From Pseudonocardia kujensis (GTDB lineage: Bacteria; Actinomycetota; Actinomycetes; Mycobacteriales; Pseudonocardiaceae): a stretch of DNA of 64,000 nucleotides. The notes beneath the pieces are model-generated. The model saw only the letters and a program-made list of their open reading frames with translations, ran no database searches and was not told the origin of the DNA. Positions 16,256 to 24,874 of the stretch are shown here, piece by piece. The stretch is from contig NZ_JAJSOK010000025.1 in NCBI RefSeq assembly GCF_021283305.1, forward strand, positions 1 through 64,000. The letters are read 5' to 3'. Positions within the stretch are counted from its first letter, which is position 1, and each line of letters starts with the position of its first letter. Made by a program: the position numbers and the translations under genes.

Positions 16256-17092
16256 ATGACGGACTCACCTCTCGCGGGCAAGGTCGCGCTGGTCACCGGT
16301 GCGGCACGGAGCCAAGGTCGCTCCCACGCAGTACGGCTCGCCCAGGCCGGCGCCGACGTCGTCATCCTGGATATCGCCGCCCAAATCCCGAGCGTGCCGT
16401 ACCCGATGGCGACGCCGGAAGACCTGCAACGGACCCAGGCACTCGTCGAGGCCGAGGACCGCCGCTGTGTCGTCGTCCAGGGGGATGTCCGCGACACCGC
16501 GGCCGTCGACCAGGCCGTCGAGGCGGCCCGCGACACCTACGGACGGCTCGACGTGGCCGTGGCGAACGCCGGGATCGTGCAGGTCGTGGACGCGCTCGAG
16601 ACGACGGACGCCCAGTGGGCGGACATCGTCGCCGTCAACCTGACCGGGGTGTTCCACACGGTCCGTGCCGCGAGCCGCGTCATGGTCGAGCAGGGCCAGG
16701 GCGGCTCGATCGTCTGCACCGGATCGGTGTGCTCCCAGCGACCCCAGCCCGGCCTCACCGCGTACACCGCGTCGAAGCACGGGGTGCTCGGGCTCGTCCG
16801 GAGCTTCGCCCTCGAGCTGGCTCCGCGGAACATCCGGGTCAACGTCGTCGAACCCGGCAACGTCGACACTGACATGATCCACAATGACACGCTCTACAAG
16901 CGGGCCCGCCCCGACCTGGACCTCGCGACCCGTGAGGACGTCGCCGCGGCGTTCCAGGCCATGAACGTCATGCCCGTCCCGTGGGTGCAGCCGGTGGACA
17001 TCAGCGAGGCAGTGGTGTGGCTGGCGTCCGACGCCTCGCGCTTCGTCACCGGCATCGAGCTGCCCGTCGACTCCGGGCTCCTGCTCGTCTGA
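16256..17092 (+). CDS. SDR-family oxidoreductase, mycofactocin-coupled type (third)
   Basis: A 278-residue SDR with VTGAARSQGRSHAVRLAQAG, VANAGIVQV, Ser in VCTGSVCSQ, and Tyr-Lys in AYTASKHG. Like the gene at 8088 it has a post-active-site insertion (NDTLYKRARPDLDL) ending MPVPWVQPVDIS, a segment shared with mycofactocin-linked SDRs. An ATG at 16232 overlaps the previous stop, but ATG 16256 is preferred because AGGAAGGA (16243-16250) precedes it by five bases. Three non-identical SDRs in one island suggest successive alcohol oxidations or different stereoisomers. Confidence 0.84.
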   Translation: MTDSPLAGKVALVTGAARSQGRSHAVRLAQAGADVVILDIAAQIPSVPYPMATPEDLQRTQALVEAEDRRCVVVQGDVRDTAAVDQAVEAARDTYGRLDVAVANAGIVQVVDALETTDAQWADIVAVNLTGVFHTVRAASRVMVEQGQGGSIVCTGSVCSQRPQPGLTAYTASKHGVLGLVRSFALELAPRNIRVNVVEPGNVDTDMIHNDTLYKRARPDLDLATREDVAAAFQAMNVMPVPWVQPVDISEAVVWLASDASRFVTGIELPVDSGLLLV

Positions 17093-17124
17093 CCGTGAAC
17101 CACGACCGAGAAAGGCCTAGGCCG

Positions 17125-17655
17125 ATGGACGCAGAGCTGCACCGAGACCCCATACCGCAGGCGATCGCCGTGCCTCCGGACGGCGGGGACCACCTCACGC
17201 TCGGCGCACTGCCCTTTCAGCTCATGGTGAACCAGGAGTGGGTCGGCGGGGCGTACACGCTGGCCAAGCAGCCCATCGCCCCCCGGCTGCTCGTCGCCCC
17301 GCACGTCCACCGACACCAGGACCAGGTCGCCTTCGTCACGCGCGGGACCGTGGGCTTCCGCGTCGGCGAGGAGGAGCACGTCGTCGAGGCGGGCGGTCTG
17401 TCCTTCCGCAATCGCGGCGAACCCCACGCCCTTTGGAACCCCACCGACGAACCCGCCGAGATCCTCGAGATCACCAGCCCGGGGGACTTCGAGCGGTACT
17501 TCCGCCGGATCGGGGCGCTGTCGGCCGCCGGAGAGGTCACCGCGGACGCGGTTCAAGAAGTCGCCGACGAGTACGGCCTGAGCTTCTTCGACGACTGGAA
17601 CAAGGACTTGATGCGCCGCTACGGGGTGTCTCTCACCGGTGGCTTTTGGGACTGA
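17125..17655 (+). CDS. Cupin-domain protein
   Basis: A 176-residue single-cupin protein. The first metal motif is APHVHRHQDQVAFVTRGTVG (the H-x-H...E-like pattern with Gln in place of Glu), and the second is FRNRGEPHALWNPTDEPAEI. It resembles quercetinase-like or regulatory cupins. The C-terminal tail (GLSFFDDWNKDLMRRYGVSL) is outside the cupin core. ATG 17125 lies after GAGAAAGG. It closes the island and might be a metal-dependent isomerase or dioxygenase. The function is not determined by sequence. Confidence 0.75.
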   Translation: MDAELHRDPIPQAIAVPPDGGDHLTLGALPFQLMVNQEWVGGAYTLAKQPIAPRLLVAPHVHRHQDQVAFVTRGTVGFRVGEEEHVVEAGGLSFRNRGEPHALWNPTDEPAEILEITSPGDFERYFRRIGALSAAGEVTADAVQEVADEYGLSFFDDWNKDLMRRYGVSLTGGFWD

Positions 17656-18310
17656 GGCCCGCCCCGTCGGCCGAGTCCCGATCCCACGTCGAGGCGCGAG
17701 CCCGGTCAAGACTGCGCATTCGTGCTCCAGCACCTCGCGATCCGGAACGCGTAGATCTTCCCGCTGTGACTGCCACGGCGTGGCAGTCTTACCCACCCCG
17801 TCGGGCCTACGCGCGTAACCAGGCGGAAGCCCGAGGGCCACCGCGGTCGCCTCCACTCGGCCTCACGTCCGATGCACGCCGAGACTGAGGTGCCGTCAGG
17901 CGTTCTGGGGGAAGGCCACGGGCCCGGATAGCTTCTCGGCACCGTCCGCGATCACGGTTTTGGTCACCATTTAAGACTTCAGATGGGCAGGTTCCAGCTA
18001 CGACATGCACCGTGTGCAGGTCGTAGAACCTCCCCGTCCCCCTGGAGGTCGTCACCACTCTGAGCGCGACAACGTCTGAAGTGGTAGAAATCGTCACTCT
18101 CAAACCGGTCGCATGCTGACCAGATCGCGCTGGCTAGCGGAAGTCATTTACGCAGTCGGCCGGGTGGAGGATCTGCCGTCAACAGGAATGGGATGCCGTC
18201 GCGGGACCTCCAGGCCCGCTCGGCGCACTGAGTACGGAACTGTTGACAGAAAGGCTGCTGACGCCTACTGTGAATGGCGTCACGCGGAGGGATCTGCGCG
18301 TTGAGGGTCA
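17656..18310. other. Intergenic region with one strong dyad
   Basis: About 650 bases with no believable gene; the open frames are short and compositionally odd. The local GC is lower after 18040. The only clear structure is the 40-base dyad at 17990-18031. The first 200 bases may carry transcription termination for the cupin gene, but I see no typical terminator. Confidence 0.5.
17990..18031. repeat. Long imperfect dyad (hairpin)
   Basis: The arms pair as aggtt...ctacgac...tgcac around cgt with gtgca...gtcgtag...aacct. CTACGAC (17998-18004) and GTCGTAG (18020-18026) are exact complements, as are TGCAC and GTGCA, and an outer AGGTT/AACCT pair closes the stem with a CCAG bulge. Such a structure in an otherwise gene-free stretch may be an operator, an attachment site or an RNA hairpin. 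Confidence 0.55.
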
Positions 18311-18980
18311 GTGGCATTCTTGCAGAACCAGACCTATTTCGATGCAGTCGAAGTCCTCGACGCTGAATCGGCTGACCTGGGGGCTTTGCTCCAAACGCTC
18401 GACGGAGAGCGAGACTGGTCAACGCCGACCAACCTGGTACCGGAGGGCGGGGGTCTGCCGCCGTGGCGTGTGATCGATCTAATCGCTCACATTGATATCT
18501 CGATAGGGCTGACGCACCAGTTGCTGGATTCACTGCAAGACGGACAGCCGGGCCGTGATCGCGCCGGCTTCTTCATCGCTAACCGAAGCGAGGTCGCTCC
18601 CGTCATATATGACTATGCACGTGCCACGGCCAGGGATCACGCTCCCGAAACCGTTTTTCCGCGGGTCCTGAATACGCTTGAGACGTCACTGAAGCGAATC
18701 CGCGAGCCGCAAGCAGAATTCGTGGGATCCGGATACTCCACTCTGATGAGTCTGGAAGAGTGGGTTGCCGACGAGAGTTGTTGAAGCGGTAGCGCACGGG
18801 CTCGATATCATCGACGCGCTCGAAATGGAGCCGATCGCGACTCGGGTTGGCCTCGAAATGACGGCAGCTATTCTGGACGAGCTGCTCGCACGCAAGACTG
18901 TCGGCGGACGACCTCGGGACCTGGGCGAAGATCTGGACTGGGTGCGCGCCGGCTCCGGTCGAGCTCCACACTCTCGAAGG
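18311..18980 (+). pseudogene. Maleylpyruvate isomerase N-terminal (mycothiol-dependent, DinB-like) family, frameshifted
   Basis: The first frame (18311 to about 18763) gives AVEVLDAESADLGALLQTLD, PPWRVIDLIAHIDISIGLTH and LNTLETSLKRI, matching the mycothiol-binding four-helix fold of the TIGR03083 family. An extra G at about 18763 breaks the frame. The next frame continues with TRVVEAVAHGLDIIDALEME and RVGLEMTAAILDELLARKT, the normal continuation that carries the last conserved histidine (H-G-L-D). After WVRAGSGRAPH the match ends and an unrelated gene begins. The codon use is less GC-extreme than in its neighbours. Confidence 0.72.
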
Positions 18981-18993
18981 CTTCCAGCAGCGC

Positions 18994-19665
18994 ATGCGGG
19001 CTGGGTGCCCGCCGAACTGGCAGGACCTCGAAGACGACGTCGATCTCTGGGACCTCATTGAGATTGCCGAGGATGGTCTGCCCACGGCTTGGGTGCCTCG
19101 CAAGGAGGTGCTGAAGGACTTGCTCGCTGCCGCCGATGACACCGCACGCAGGCAGGTCTTCTGCGACCGCCGTGACGAGATCCTCGAGGACTGCAGGACC
19201 GCACTGAAGGAAGTCACCTCAGCCGAGCTGGCCGAGTACGTCGACATGCTCGACGAGGCGCTGACGGTCGCCGAAGCGGGTCACCTCGCTGCCGCGCAGG
19301 CGTTCGCTGCCTCGATCTTCGACACGGTCATCAGGCGGGAGATCAAGCCTCAGAAGCTAAACGGCTACTACGGCAAGGTCAAGGAGGAGATCCAGGCCCG
19401 GCACGAGAACGCCAACATGAGCGAGCTTCGTTGGGGCGTCGTGTTCATCCCTGCTGTAGACGTCCTCGAGAAGTTTGATGCCCCGAAGGGTGACCCCGTC
19501 CCGGAGAAGTTCAACCGCCACGCCAGCGCTCACGCTGTCGGCAAGGTGCAGTACACCGAGACCAACACCGTCATAGCTCTCGCTCGGTCGACCTCGATGG
19601 TCCGTGAAGCTCACGAGCAGATCGTGGAGGCACCGCCGCCGGCCGCTGGAGGGACGACGCCCTAG
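18994..19665 (+). CDS. Conserved-looking protein of unknown function
   Basis: A 223-residue soluble protein that I do not recognise. The frame remains open upstream (to about 18862), with FQQRMRAGCPPNW before the possible ATG, so its true start may have been lost where it joins the broken isomerase gene. Visible features are acidic LEDDVDLWDLIEIAEDGLP, a helical middle with paired charged residues, and a basic segment REIKPQKLNGYYGKVKEEI. No signal peptide or membrane segment is seen. A histidine-rich patch NRHASAHAVGKVQYTET near residue 180 recalls repeat-associated or HEPN-like helical proteins, but this is weak. Confidence 0.55.
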   Translation: MRAGCPPNWQDLEDDVDLWDLIEIAEDGLPTAWVPRKEVLKDLLAAADDTARRQVFCDRRDEILEDCRTALKEVTSAELAEYVDMLDEALTVAEAGHLAAAQAFAASIFDTVIRREIKPQKLNGYYGKVKEEIQARHENANMSELRWGVVFIPAVDVLEKFDAPKGDPVPEKFNRHASAHAVGKVQYTETNTVIALARSTSMVREAHEQIVEAPPPAAGGTTP

Positions 19666-19905
19666 TCACTCACGAGAGAGCGCACGCAGCCCCGCAAAGG
19701 GCACGTGCGTGCGAGACGGCAACAGCACAACGCCGCCCTTCGCCAACGGCACCTCTGTGGGAGTGTCCGATCAACGGCTCTGGCTCAGAAGCGGTGGTGC
19801 GCCCAGCGGGCGTGTCACGAACGATTGAACGGGCACGATCTGTGAGGGTGGCCCCGGTGCGGTCATGATCTTGACGAGCTCCTGTTCCCTGGGCTGTCGT
19901 CGCTG

Positions 19906-20808
19906 GTGGTCGGGGAGGTGGCCCTCGCCGACGCGGTGGTGCGGGTGAGGGCTCGCTGCGCGAGTGCGGATGCGGCGTGCCCGTCGTGTGGGACGCGGTC
20001 GCGGCGGGTGCACGCCTGGCAGGTCCGGCAGCTGAGCGACCTGCCGGTTGCGGGCCGATCGATGGTCGTGGAGCTACGCGTGCGGCGGCTGGTCTGCGCC
20101 GAGCAGTCCTGTCCGCAGCGGACGTTCCGGGAACAGGTCCCGCCGCTCGCGGCCCGCTACGCGCGACGCACCCTCCGGTTGACCGGGCTGATCGGGCAGA
20201 CCGCGGTCCGGCTCGCCGGCCGGGCCGGTTCCGCGGTGCTGGGCCTGCTCGGGGCCACAGTGTCCCGCTCGACAGTCCTGCGGACGTTGATGGCGCTCTC
20301 CCTGCCGGCGACCACCAGTCCGGTGCCGTCGGTGCTCAGCGTGGATGACGTGGCGCTGTGTCGTGGCCGCCGCTACATGACCATGGTCATCGACCCGGTC
20401 ACCCACCGCCGGATCGAGGTCCTACCCGACCGCAAGGCGGCGACTTTGGCCGATTGGCTGAGCCGTCATCCCGGGGTGAAGGTCGTGTGTCGGGACGGCT
20501 CCGCGGCCTACGCCGAGGCCATCGGTGACGGCGCGCCCGACGCGGTGCAGGTCAGCGACCGCTGGCATCTGTGGCACGGGCTCGGGGGCGCGGTGGAGAA
20601 GACCGTGATCGCGCACTCCGGCTGCTGGCGTCCCGATGTCGACACCGACCCGGCACGATCGGTTCCCACGACCGCGGCGCCATCGGGTGGGACGCGGCAC
20701 GGCCGACCGCTCACCGAACGCACCAGGGCCAGGCACGCTCAGGTCCACCAGCTGCTCGGTCAGGGGGTCGGCCTGCTCGGGTGCGCCCGGCGGCTCGGCT
20801 GGGCGTCG
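19906..20808 (+). pseudogene. ISL3-family transposase, C-terminally truncated
   Basis: The frame starts with CASADAACPSCGTRSRRVHA (a zinc-ribbon-like opening), RRLVCAEQSCPQRTF, and then VPSVLSVDDVALCRGRRYMT, VVCRDGSAAYAEAI and VQVSDRWHLWHGLGGAVEK. These are the helix-turn-helix and first part of the catalytic domain of ISL3-family transposases. The match ends at about CARRLGW (20805-20810), where the sequence switches to the reverse strand of an IS630 element. The catalytic Glu region is missing. The start is uncertain (GTG 19906, with homologous residues just upstream). Confidence 0.8.
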
Positions 20809-20978
20809 ATTGCGGTGTTCGACTCACCGTCCGCGGCGGCCAGCACGATCTTGCTGCGCAGAGCGAGTGCCTGCGAGGACTTCGCCCGCCGTGACCACCG
20901 GACCAGCGTCTTGCGCTGCTCGTCGGTCAGGTTCACCTCGGCCACCGGCCGGCCCCTACTCGGCACGACCGGCGGCAT
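20809..20978 (-). pseudogene. IS630-family transposase, N-terminal fragment
   Basis: Read from 20978 on the minus strand, the frame begins MPPVVPSRGRPVAEVNLTDE, then RKTLVRWSRRAKSSQALALR and SKIVLAAADGESNTAI. This is the start of an IS630-type transposase helix-turn-helix region. It breaks off at the ISL3 junction (about 20809), where the next residues belong to the ISL3 gene read backwards. The two fragments are tail to tail, so one inserted into or recombined with the other. Confidence 0.75.
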
Positions 20979-21024
20979 ACCGATATTTAGCGAATTTCAG
21001 GCGCAGGACACTAGACGCCGCTAA

Positions 21025-21398
21025 ACACCCCTCGAGCAAGATCGAGCCGGGCGGCAACTACGCAACGATTGGTTCTCGTGCTGGCAGATTGCGGGGTCAG
21101 CCACGCAGGCCACGGGAGAGCGGACGGGTCCGCTCGATCGAGGGCAAGTCATTGCCGCAGCCCAGCAAGTGCGAGTGCGACCGCGCCTTCACCCAGATCC
21201 CCGCCAGTCCGCGCAGGGGGCAACAGGTCACCCGCTCGAGCCAGGCTTGGCCATTATGTTGTGCCACAGCTCTGAAGCCTTAGTTCATCAACATGTAACT
21301 CTCTTCGATGTGCTCATAGTGTCAGCGCTGATCTAGCCTCCAGTGTCACGGGAGGGCGCACCCCTCCGCGAACCCTCGTCAAGGGAGTAGTGCTCGAC
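21025..21398. other. Intergenic, probable upstream region of the next operon
   Basis: No gene is evident. Between about 21250 and 21330 the sequence becomes relatively AT-rich (cattatgttgtgcc, catcaacatgtaactc), which fits a promoter area for the operon starting at 21399. I cannot fix -35/-10 boxes with confidence. Confidence 0.4.
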
Positions 21399-22364
21399 AT
21401 GACTGGGATTCCCGTCTTGGACATTGGCTCTGCGGTGGCAGGGGCGCCGACCGACGCGTTGGTCGGTGAGGTCTCCGATGCTGCCCGGCGGGTCGGGTTC
21501 ATGCAGGTGATCGGCCACGGTGTTGATCTCGCCCTGCTCGACGCCGTCTACGCGCAGGCCGACGCCATGGCCGCGTTGCCAGACGACGTCCGCGCATCGC
21601 TGCGTTCGGCCACCGGTCACGTGTTCCGCGGCCTGCACGAGTCGATGGACCGAAACGGCGTGCGCTACTTCGGCCAGTACCAGGTCAACACCTACGACGA
21701 CGCGGTGGAGGCGCTCGCCGCCGGAGTCGACGAGCGGTACGCCGACTACTTCCATCCGAACGTCCGCCCGGATGGTCTGATGCCGGAACTGCGGCCCGCC
21801 CTCGACGCCTGCTCGCAGGCGACGCGCGCCCTCGGCCGCGTCCTGATCGGCTTGTTCGCGCGGGCCCTCGATCTGCCCGGGGACTACTTCGACGCGGCCT
21901 TCGAGCACGACGTCACACAGTTCGCGCTGAACTACTACCCGGCGCGCGCCTCCGTCGCGGACAAGCCGCTGATCGCTCAGGAGCACGCGGACTCGGGAGT
22001 GCTCACCATCCTGCACCAGCGCGGGGACTACTCCGGGCTCCAGGTACACAGCAGCGGGCGCTGGATCGATGTCCCGGTCCGGAACGACGCCTTCGTGATC
22101 AACATCGGCCAGCTTATGCACCGCTGGACCAACGGAGTCCTGCCGGCGACCCTGCACCGCGTCGTCGCCGCCGACTCGCCGGAGAAGAGCCGCAAGGCGA
22201 TCGTCACCTTCATGCTCCCCTCTGTCGATACGGTGATCGCGCCGATCCCGTCCCTGGTCGAGGGCAGGCCGGTGTTCGCCCCGGTCACCCCGTACGCGTG
22301 GGAGTCGGACTACCTCGAGAGCATCGGCCTGCCGCGGGCCGCAGCGAAGCGGGCTTCGGTGTGA
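21399..22364 (+). CDS. 2-oxoglutarate/Fe(II)-dependent oxygenase (isopenicillin-N-synthase-like)
   Basis: A protein of about 321 residues. The N-terminal DIOX_N half includes AARRVGFMQVIGHGVD. The C-terminal jelly-roll has the iron ligands His and Asp in AQEHADSGVLTILHQ, His in ATLHRVV, and the 2-oxoglutarate-binding arginine in SRKAIVTFML. The family hydroxylates, desaturates or ring-closes small molecules using oxygen and 2-oxoglutarate. The start could be GTG 21390 or ATG 21399; GGGAG at 21383 suits the ATG better. It leads a tightly packed operon with a hydrolase and a deaminase-type amidohydrolase, suggesting oxidative opening of a nitrogenous compound. Confidence 0.85.
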   Translation: MTGIPVLDIGSAVAGAPTDALVGEVSDAARRVGFMQVIGHGVDLALLDAVYAQADAMAALPDDVRASLRSATGHVFRGLHESMDRNGVRYFGQYQVNTYDDAVEALAAGVDERYADYFHPNVRPDGLMPELRPALDACSQATRALGRVLIGLFARALDLPGDYFDAAFEHDVTQFALNYYPARASVADKPLIAQEHADSGVLTILHQRGDYSGLQVHSSGRWIDVPVRNDAFVINIGQLMHRWTNGVLPATLHRVVAADSPEKSRKAIVTFMLPSVDTVIAPIPSLVEGRPVFAPVTPYAWESDYLESIGLPRAAAKRASV

Positions 22365-23056
22365 CCCGCACCCGCGCCATCGCCCTGACAATCACGGACG
22401 GCGTCCCGGTCCTGGTCGCCGAGGCCCGCACGGCCGAGCCGCATGGCACCGCGGTCGTCCTGCACGACATCTTCGGCCTGTCGGACTACATCGAGGACGT
22501 GCTGGGCGCGCTCGCCGGGGCCGGCTGGCACGCCGTCGCGCCGGCCTTGTTCCACCGCAGCGACGTCACCGTCGTCGACTACTCCGAGTTCGAGCGCGGC
22601 CTGGAGCTGACTGCGCCGCTCTCCGCTGCCAGCGTGCTCGACGACCACGATGCCGCCGTGCGTTCGGCGCCGACGCCGTCGCGGCGCACCGCGGTCATGG
22701 GGTTCTGCCTGGGAGGCTCGCTGGCCTCCCACGTGGCGGCCCACCGGGACGTCGCCTCCTGCGTGAGCTTCTACGGCGCCCCCACGCACGGTGAAGGCGT
22801 GGACATCCCGCCGTTCGTCGAGGTCATCGACCGCCTCGGCGCGCCGTGGCTGGGCATCTTCGGTCAGGACGACCCGCTCATCCCGCAGGCCGAGGTACGG
22901 CAGCTCGAGAGCAGGCTCACGGGCACCGACGCAGGCCGCGGGGTGCTGGTCCTGCCGGGCGGGCACGCCTTCCACCGGCACACTACGCCCGAGTACCACC
23001 ATCCCGAGTCGGCCGCACGAGCCTGGCGGGTCGCCCTCGGCTGGATCGCGCCGTGA
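22361..23056 (+). CDS. Dienelactone hydrolase family protein
   Basis: A 231-residue alpha/beta hydrolase that starts with GTG overlapping the oxygenase stop (GTGA). The dienelactone-hydrolase triad is complete: nucleophilic Cys in VMGFCLGGSLASHVA, Asp in FGQDDPLIP and His in LPGGHAFHRH. LHDIFGLSDYIEDV is the conserved oxyanion strand. Family members open lactones or hydrolyse carboxymethylene esters. Its stop overlaps the next start, so it is co-expressed with the amidohydrolase. The substrate is probably a lactone or ester formed by the oxygenase. Confidence 0.88.
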   Translation: MTRTRAIALTITDGVPVLVAEARTAEPHGTAVVLHDIFGLSDYIEDVLGALAGAGWHAVAPALFHRSDVTVVDYSEFERGLELTAPLSAASVLDDHDAAVRSAPTPSRRTAVMGFCLGGSLASHVAAHRDVASCVSFYGAPTHGEGVDIPPFVEVIDRLGAPWLGIFGQDDPLIPQAEVRQLESRLTGTDAGRGVLVLPGGHAFHRHTTPEYHHPESAARAWRVALGWIAP

Positions 23057-24429
23057 GCGTCTCTGCACCGGCGGACCTGCTGATCCAGAACGCCGCCGTC
23101 ATCACGTTCGACGCCGCGGGCACGGTCGTCGAGGACGGGGCAGTCGTGATCGCCGGGGGCCGGATCGTCGACGTCGGGCCCACGGTTGAGGTGGCGCCCC
23201 GTTGGGAGCCCACCCGCCGGATCCACGCCGGTGGCCGGATCGTGTCCCCGGGACTGATCGACGCCCACTTCCACACCGGACAGACGCTGATGCGGGGCGT
23301 GCTTACCGCCCGACAGAAGCAGGAGAACCTGCGGGTACCGACCTGGCGCGAGTACCTGGTGCCCTTCGAGAACGCCCTCACCCCCGAGGACGTGCACCTC
23401 TCGGGCCTGCTCGCCTACGCGTCGATGCTGCTCAACGGGACCACGACGTTCTTCGAGGCGGGCGGCCCGCATCCGGAGCGGATGGCGGCCGCGGCGCTGG
23501 AAACGGGCATCCGCGGCAGCGTCGCCCTGTCCACCATGGATGGCGGCTCGCGGTTGCCGTCCAGCTCCGTGATGGCGACGGACGAGGCGCTCAAGCGCAA
23601 TGTCGAGCTTGTCGAGACGCTCCCGCCCGCGACGGACGGCTCGACCAGGGTCTTCGCGGGCATGGCGCTGCGGCAGATCATCGCATGCAGTCCGGAGCTC
23701 ATCGTCGACATCCACCAGGAGGCGACGAAGCGGTCGGTCAAGGTCCACACCCACCTCGTCGAGGGCAGCTACGAGATCGACTACTGCCTGGAGCGCTTCG
23801 GCCGCAGGCCCATCGAATACCTGATCGACCTGGGCGTCTTCGACGGGACGCTGCACGCTGCCCACTCGATCATGGCCGACGACGCGGACATCGACCGCTA
23901 CGTGGCGCACCGCACCTCTGCCTGCCACTGCCCCAAGGGCAACTACACGATCGGCGCGGCGCCTGCCCTGCGGATGTGGAGGCGCGGGGTCGACATCGGA
24001 CTCGGCACGGACGGCGTGGTCAACTACGGCACGCTGGACCTGTTCCGAATCGCTGCGATGGCGAGCGTCGCCCAGCAGTTCCTCGAGGCCACACCCGTGC
24101 ACAACCGCAACGGGGTGCGCGCCGACGAGCCACTGCGGATGGCCGTGACCGGGGGGGCGCGCGCCATGGGCCTGGCCGACCACATCGGCAGCATCGAGCC
24201 GGGTCGGCGTGCCGATCTGGTGGTGCTCCGCACCGACGGTCCGGACGCGGCGGGCTACGACTCGGCGGAGGCCTTCTTCTTCGAGTGCGCGAGCGGCCGA
24301 GACATCGACACCGTGCTGGTCGACGGCGAGGTCGTGGTCTCCGGCGGCGAGCTCCTCACCGTCGACCTCGCCGAGATTCACCAGCGGGCCGCTGACCGTC
24401 AGCGCCGACTCTGCGCCGAGCTGTTCTGA
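23053..24429 (+). CDS. Metal-dependent amidohydrolase/deaminase (Atz/Trz-like)
   Basis: A 458-residue amidohydrolase of the guanine-deaminase/AtzA/TrzN group. Metal ligands appear as SPGLIDAHFHTGQTLMRGVL (H-x-H), HTHLVEGSYEI, THE-type HAAHSIMADD and GLGTDGVVNYG. A first beta-sandwich (ADLLIQNAAVITFD) and a C-terminal one (GRRADLVVLRTDG) flank the barrel. The family removes amino or chloro groups from purines, pyrimidines and s-triazines. It starts GTGA over the previous gene. The RidA gene next door, which deals with reactive enamines, fits a deaminating step. The substrate is unknown. Confidence 0.85.
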   Translation: MSVSAPADLLIQNAAVITFDAAGTVVEDGAVVIAGGRIVDVGPTVEVAPRWEPTRRIHAGGRIVSPGLIDAHFHTGQTLMRGVLTARQKQENLRVPTWREYLVPFENALTPEDVHLSGLLAYASMLLNGTTTFFEAGGPHPERMAAAALETGIRGSVALSTMDGGSRLPSSSVMATDEALKRNVELVETLPPATDGSTRVFAGMALRQIIACSPELIVDIHQEATKRSVKVHTHLVEGSYEIDYCLERFGRRPIEYLIDLGVFDGTLHAAHSIMADDADIDRYVAHRTSACHCPKGNYTIGAAPALRMWRRGVDIGLGTDGVVNYGTLDLFRIAAMASVAQQFLEATPVHNRNGVRADEPLRMAVTGGARAMGLADHIGSIEPGRRADLVVLRTDGPDAAGYDSAEAFFFECASGRDIDTVLVDGEVVVSGGELLTVDLAEIHQRAADRQRRLCAELF

Positions 24430-24457
24430 GCCCACTCATCCACGACTGAGGACGATC

Positions 24458-24874
24458 ATGATCAAGTACCTGGCCGAGGCGGACCACGCTGCCGCTCCGG
24501 CCGCGAGCTACTCACTCGCGGTGGACCTCGGCACGGCCGTGGTCACCGCGGGACAGATCGGCCGCTCGGCGACCACGGGCGAGCTGGCCGACGGACTCGA
24601 GGCGCAGATCACCACGGCAATCGAGAACCTGGCCGCGGTCCTGGGCGCCGCCGGGTCGGATCTCGCGCACGTCGTCAAGACGACGTGCCTGCTCGCGGAC
24701 ATCGCTGACTTCGACCGTTTCGACGCGATCTACCGTCGACACTTCACCGCCCCCTACCCCGCCCGAACCACCTACGCGGTGTCTTTCCCGCCGGGACTGC
24801 GCTTCGAGATCGAGGCCGTCGCGATGCCCTCGGAGATCGCGGCCGCCGCCGACCCCGAAGGCGGCCGGGCATGA
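24458..24874 (+). CDS. RidA/YjgF family enamine/imine deaminase
   Basis: A 138-residue RidA-family protein. Family residues are [40 protein letters not shown] and [18 protein letters not shown]. The C-terminal segment is [20 protein letters not shown], with the conserved Arg in place and the final E-x-E-A-V-A strand. RidA proteins hydrolyse reactive enamines/imines, and operon members often do so for a catabolic intermediate. Its stop overlaps the ABC ATPase start (ATGA, 24871-24874). A trimer is the usual state. Confidence 0.88.
   Translation: MIKYLAEADHAAAPAASYSLAVDLGTAVVTAGQIGRSATTGELADGLEAQITTAIENLAAVLGAAGSDLAHVVKTTCLLADIADFDRFDAIYRRHFTAPYPARTTYAVSFPPGLRFEIEAVAMPSEIAAAADPEGGRA

Noticed and set aside
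22864..24435. 523-codon minus-strand frame
   Set aside because: Antisense of the amidohydrolase, which has all metal motifs; the minus frame shows no recognisable protein.
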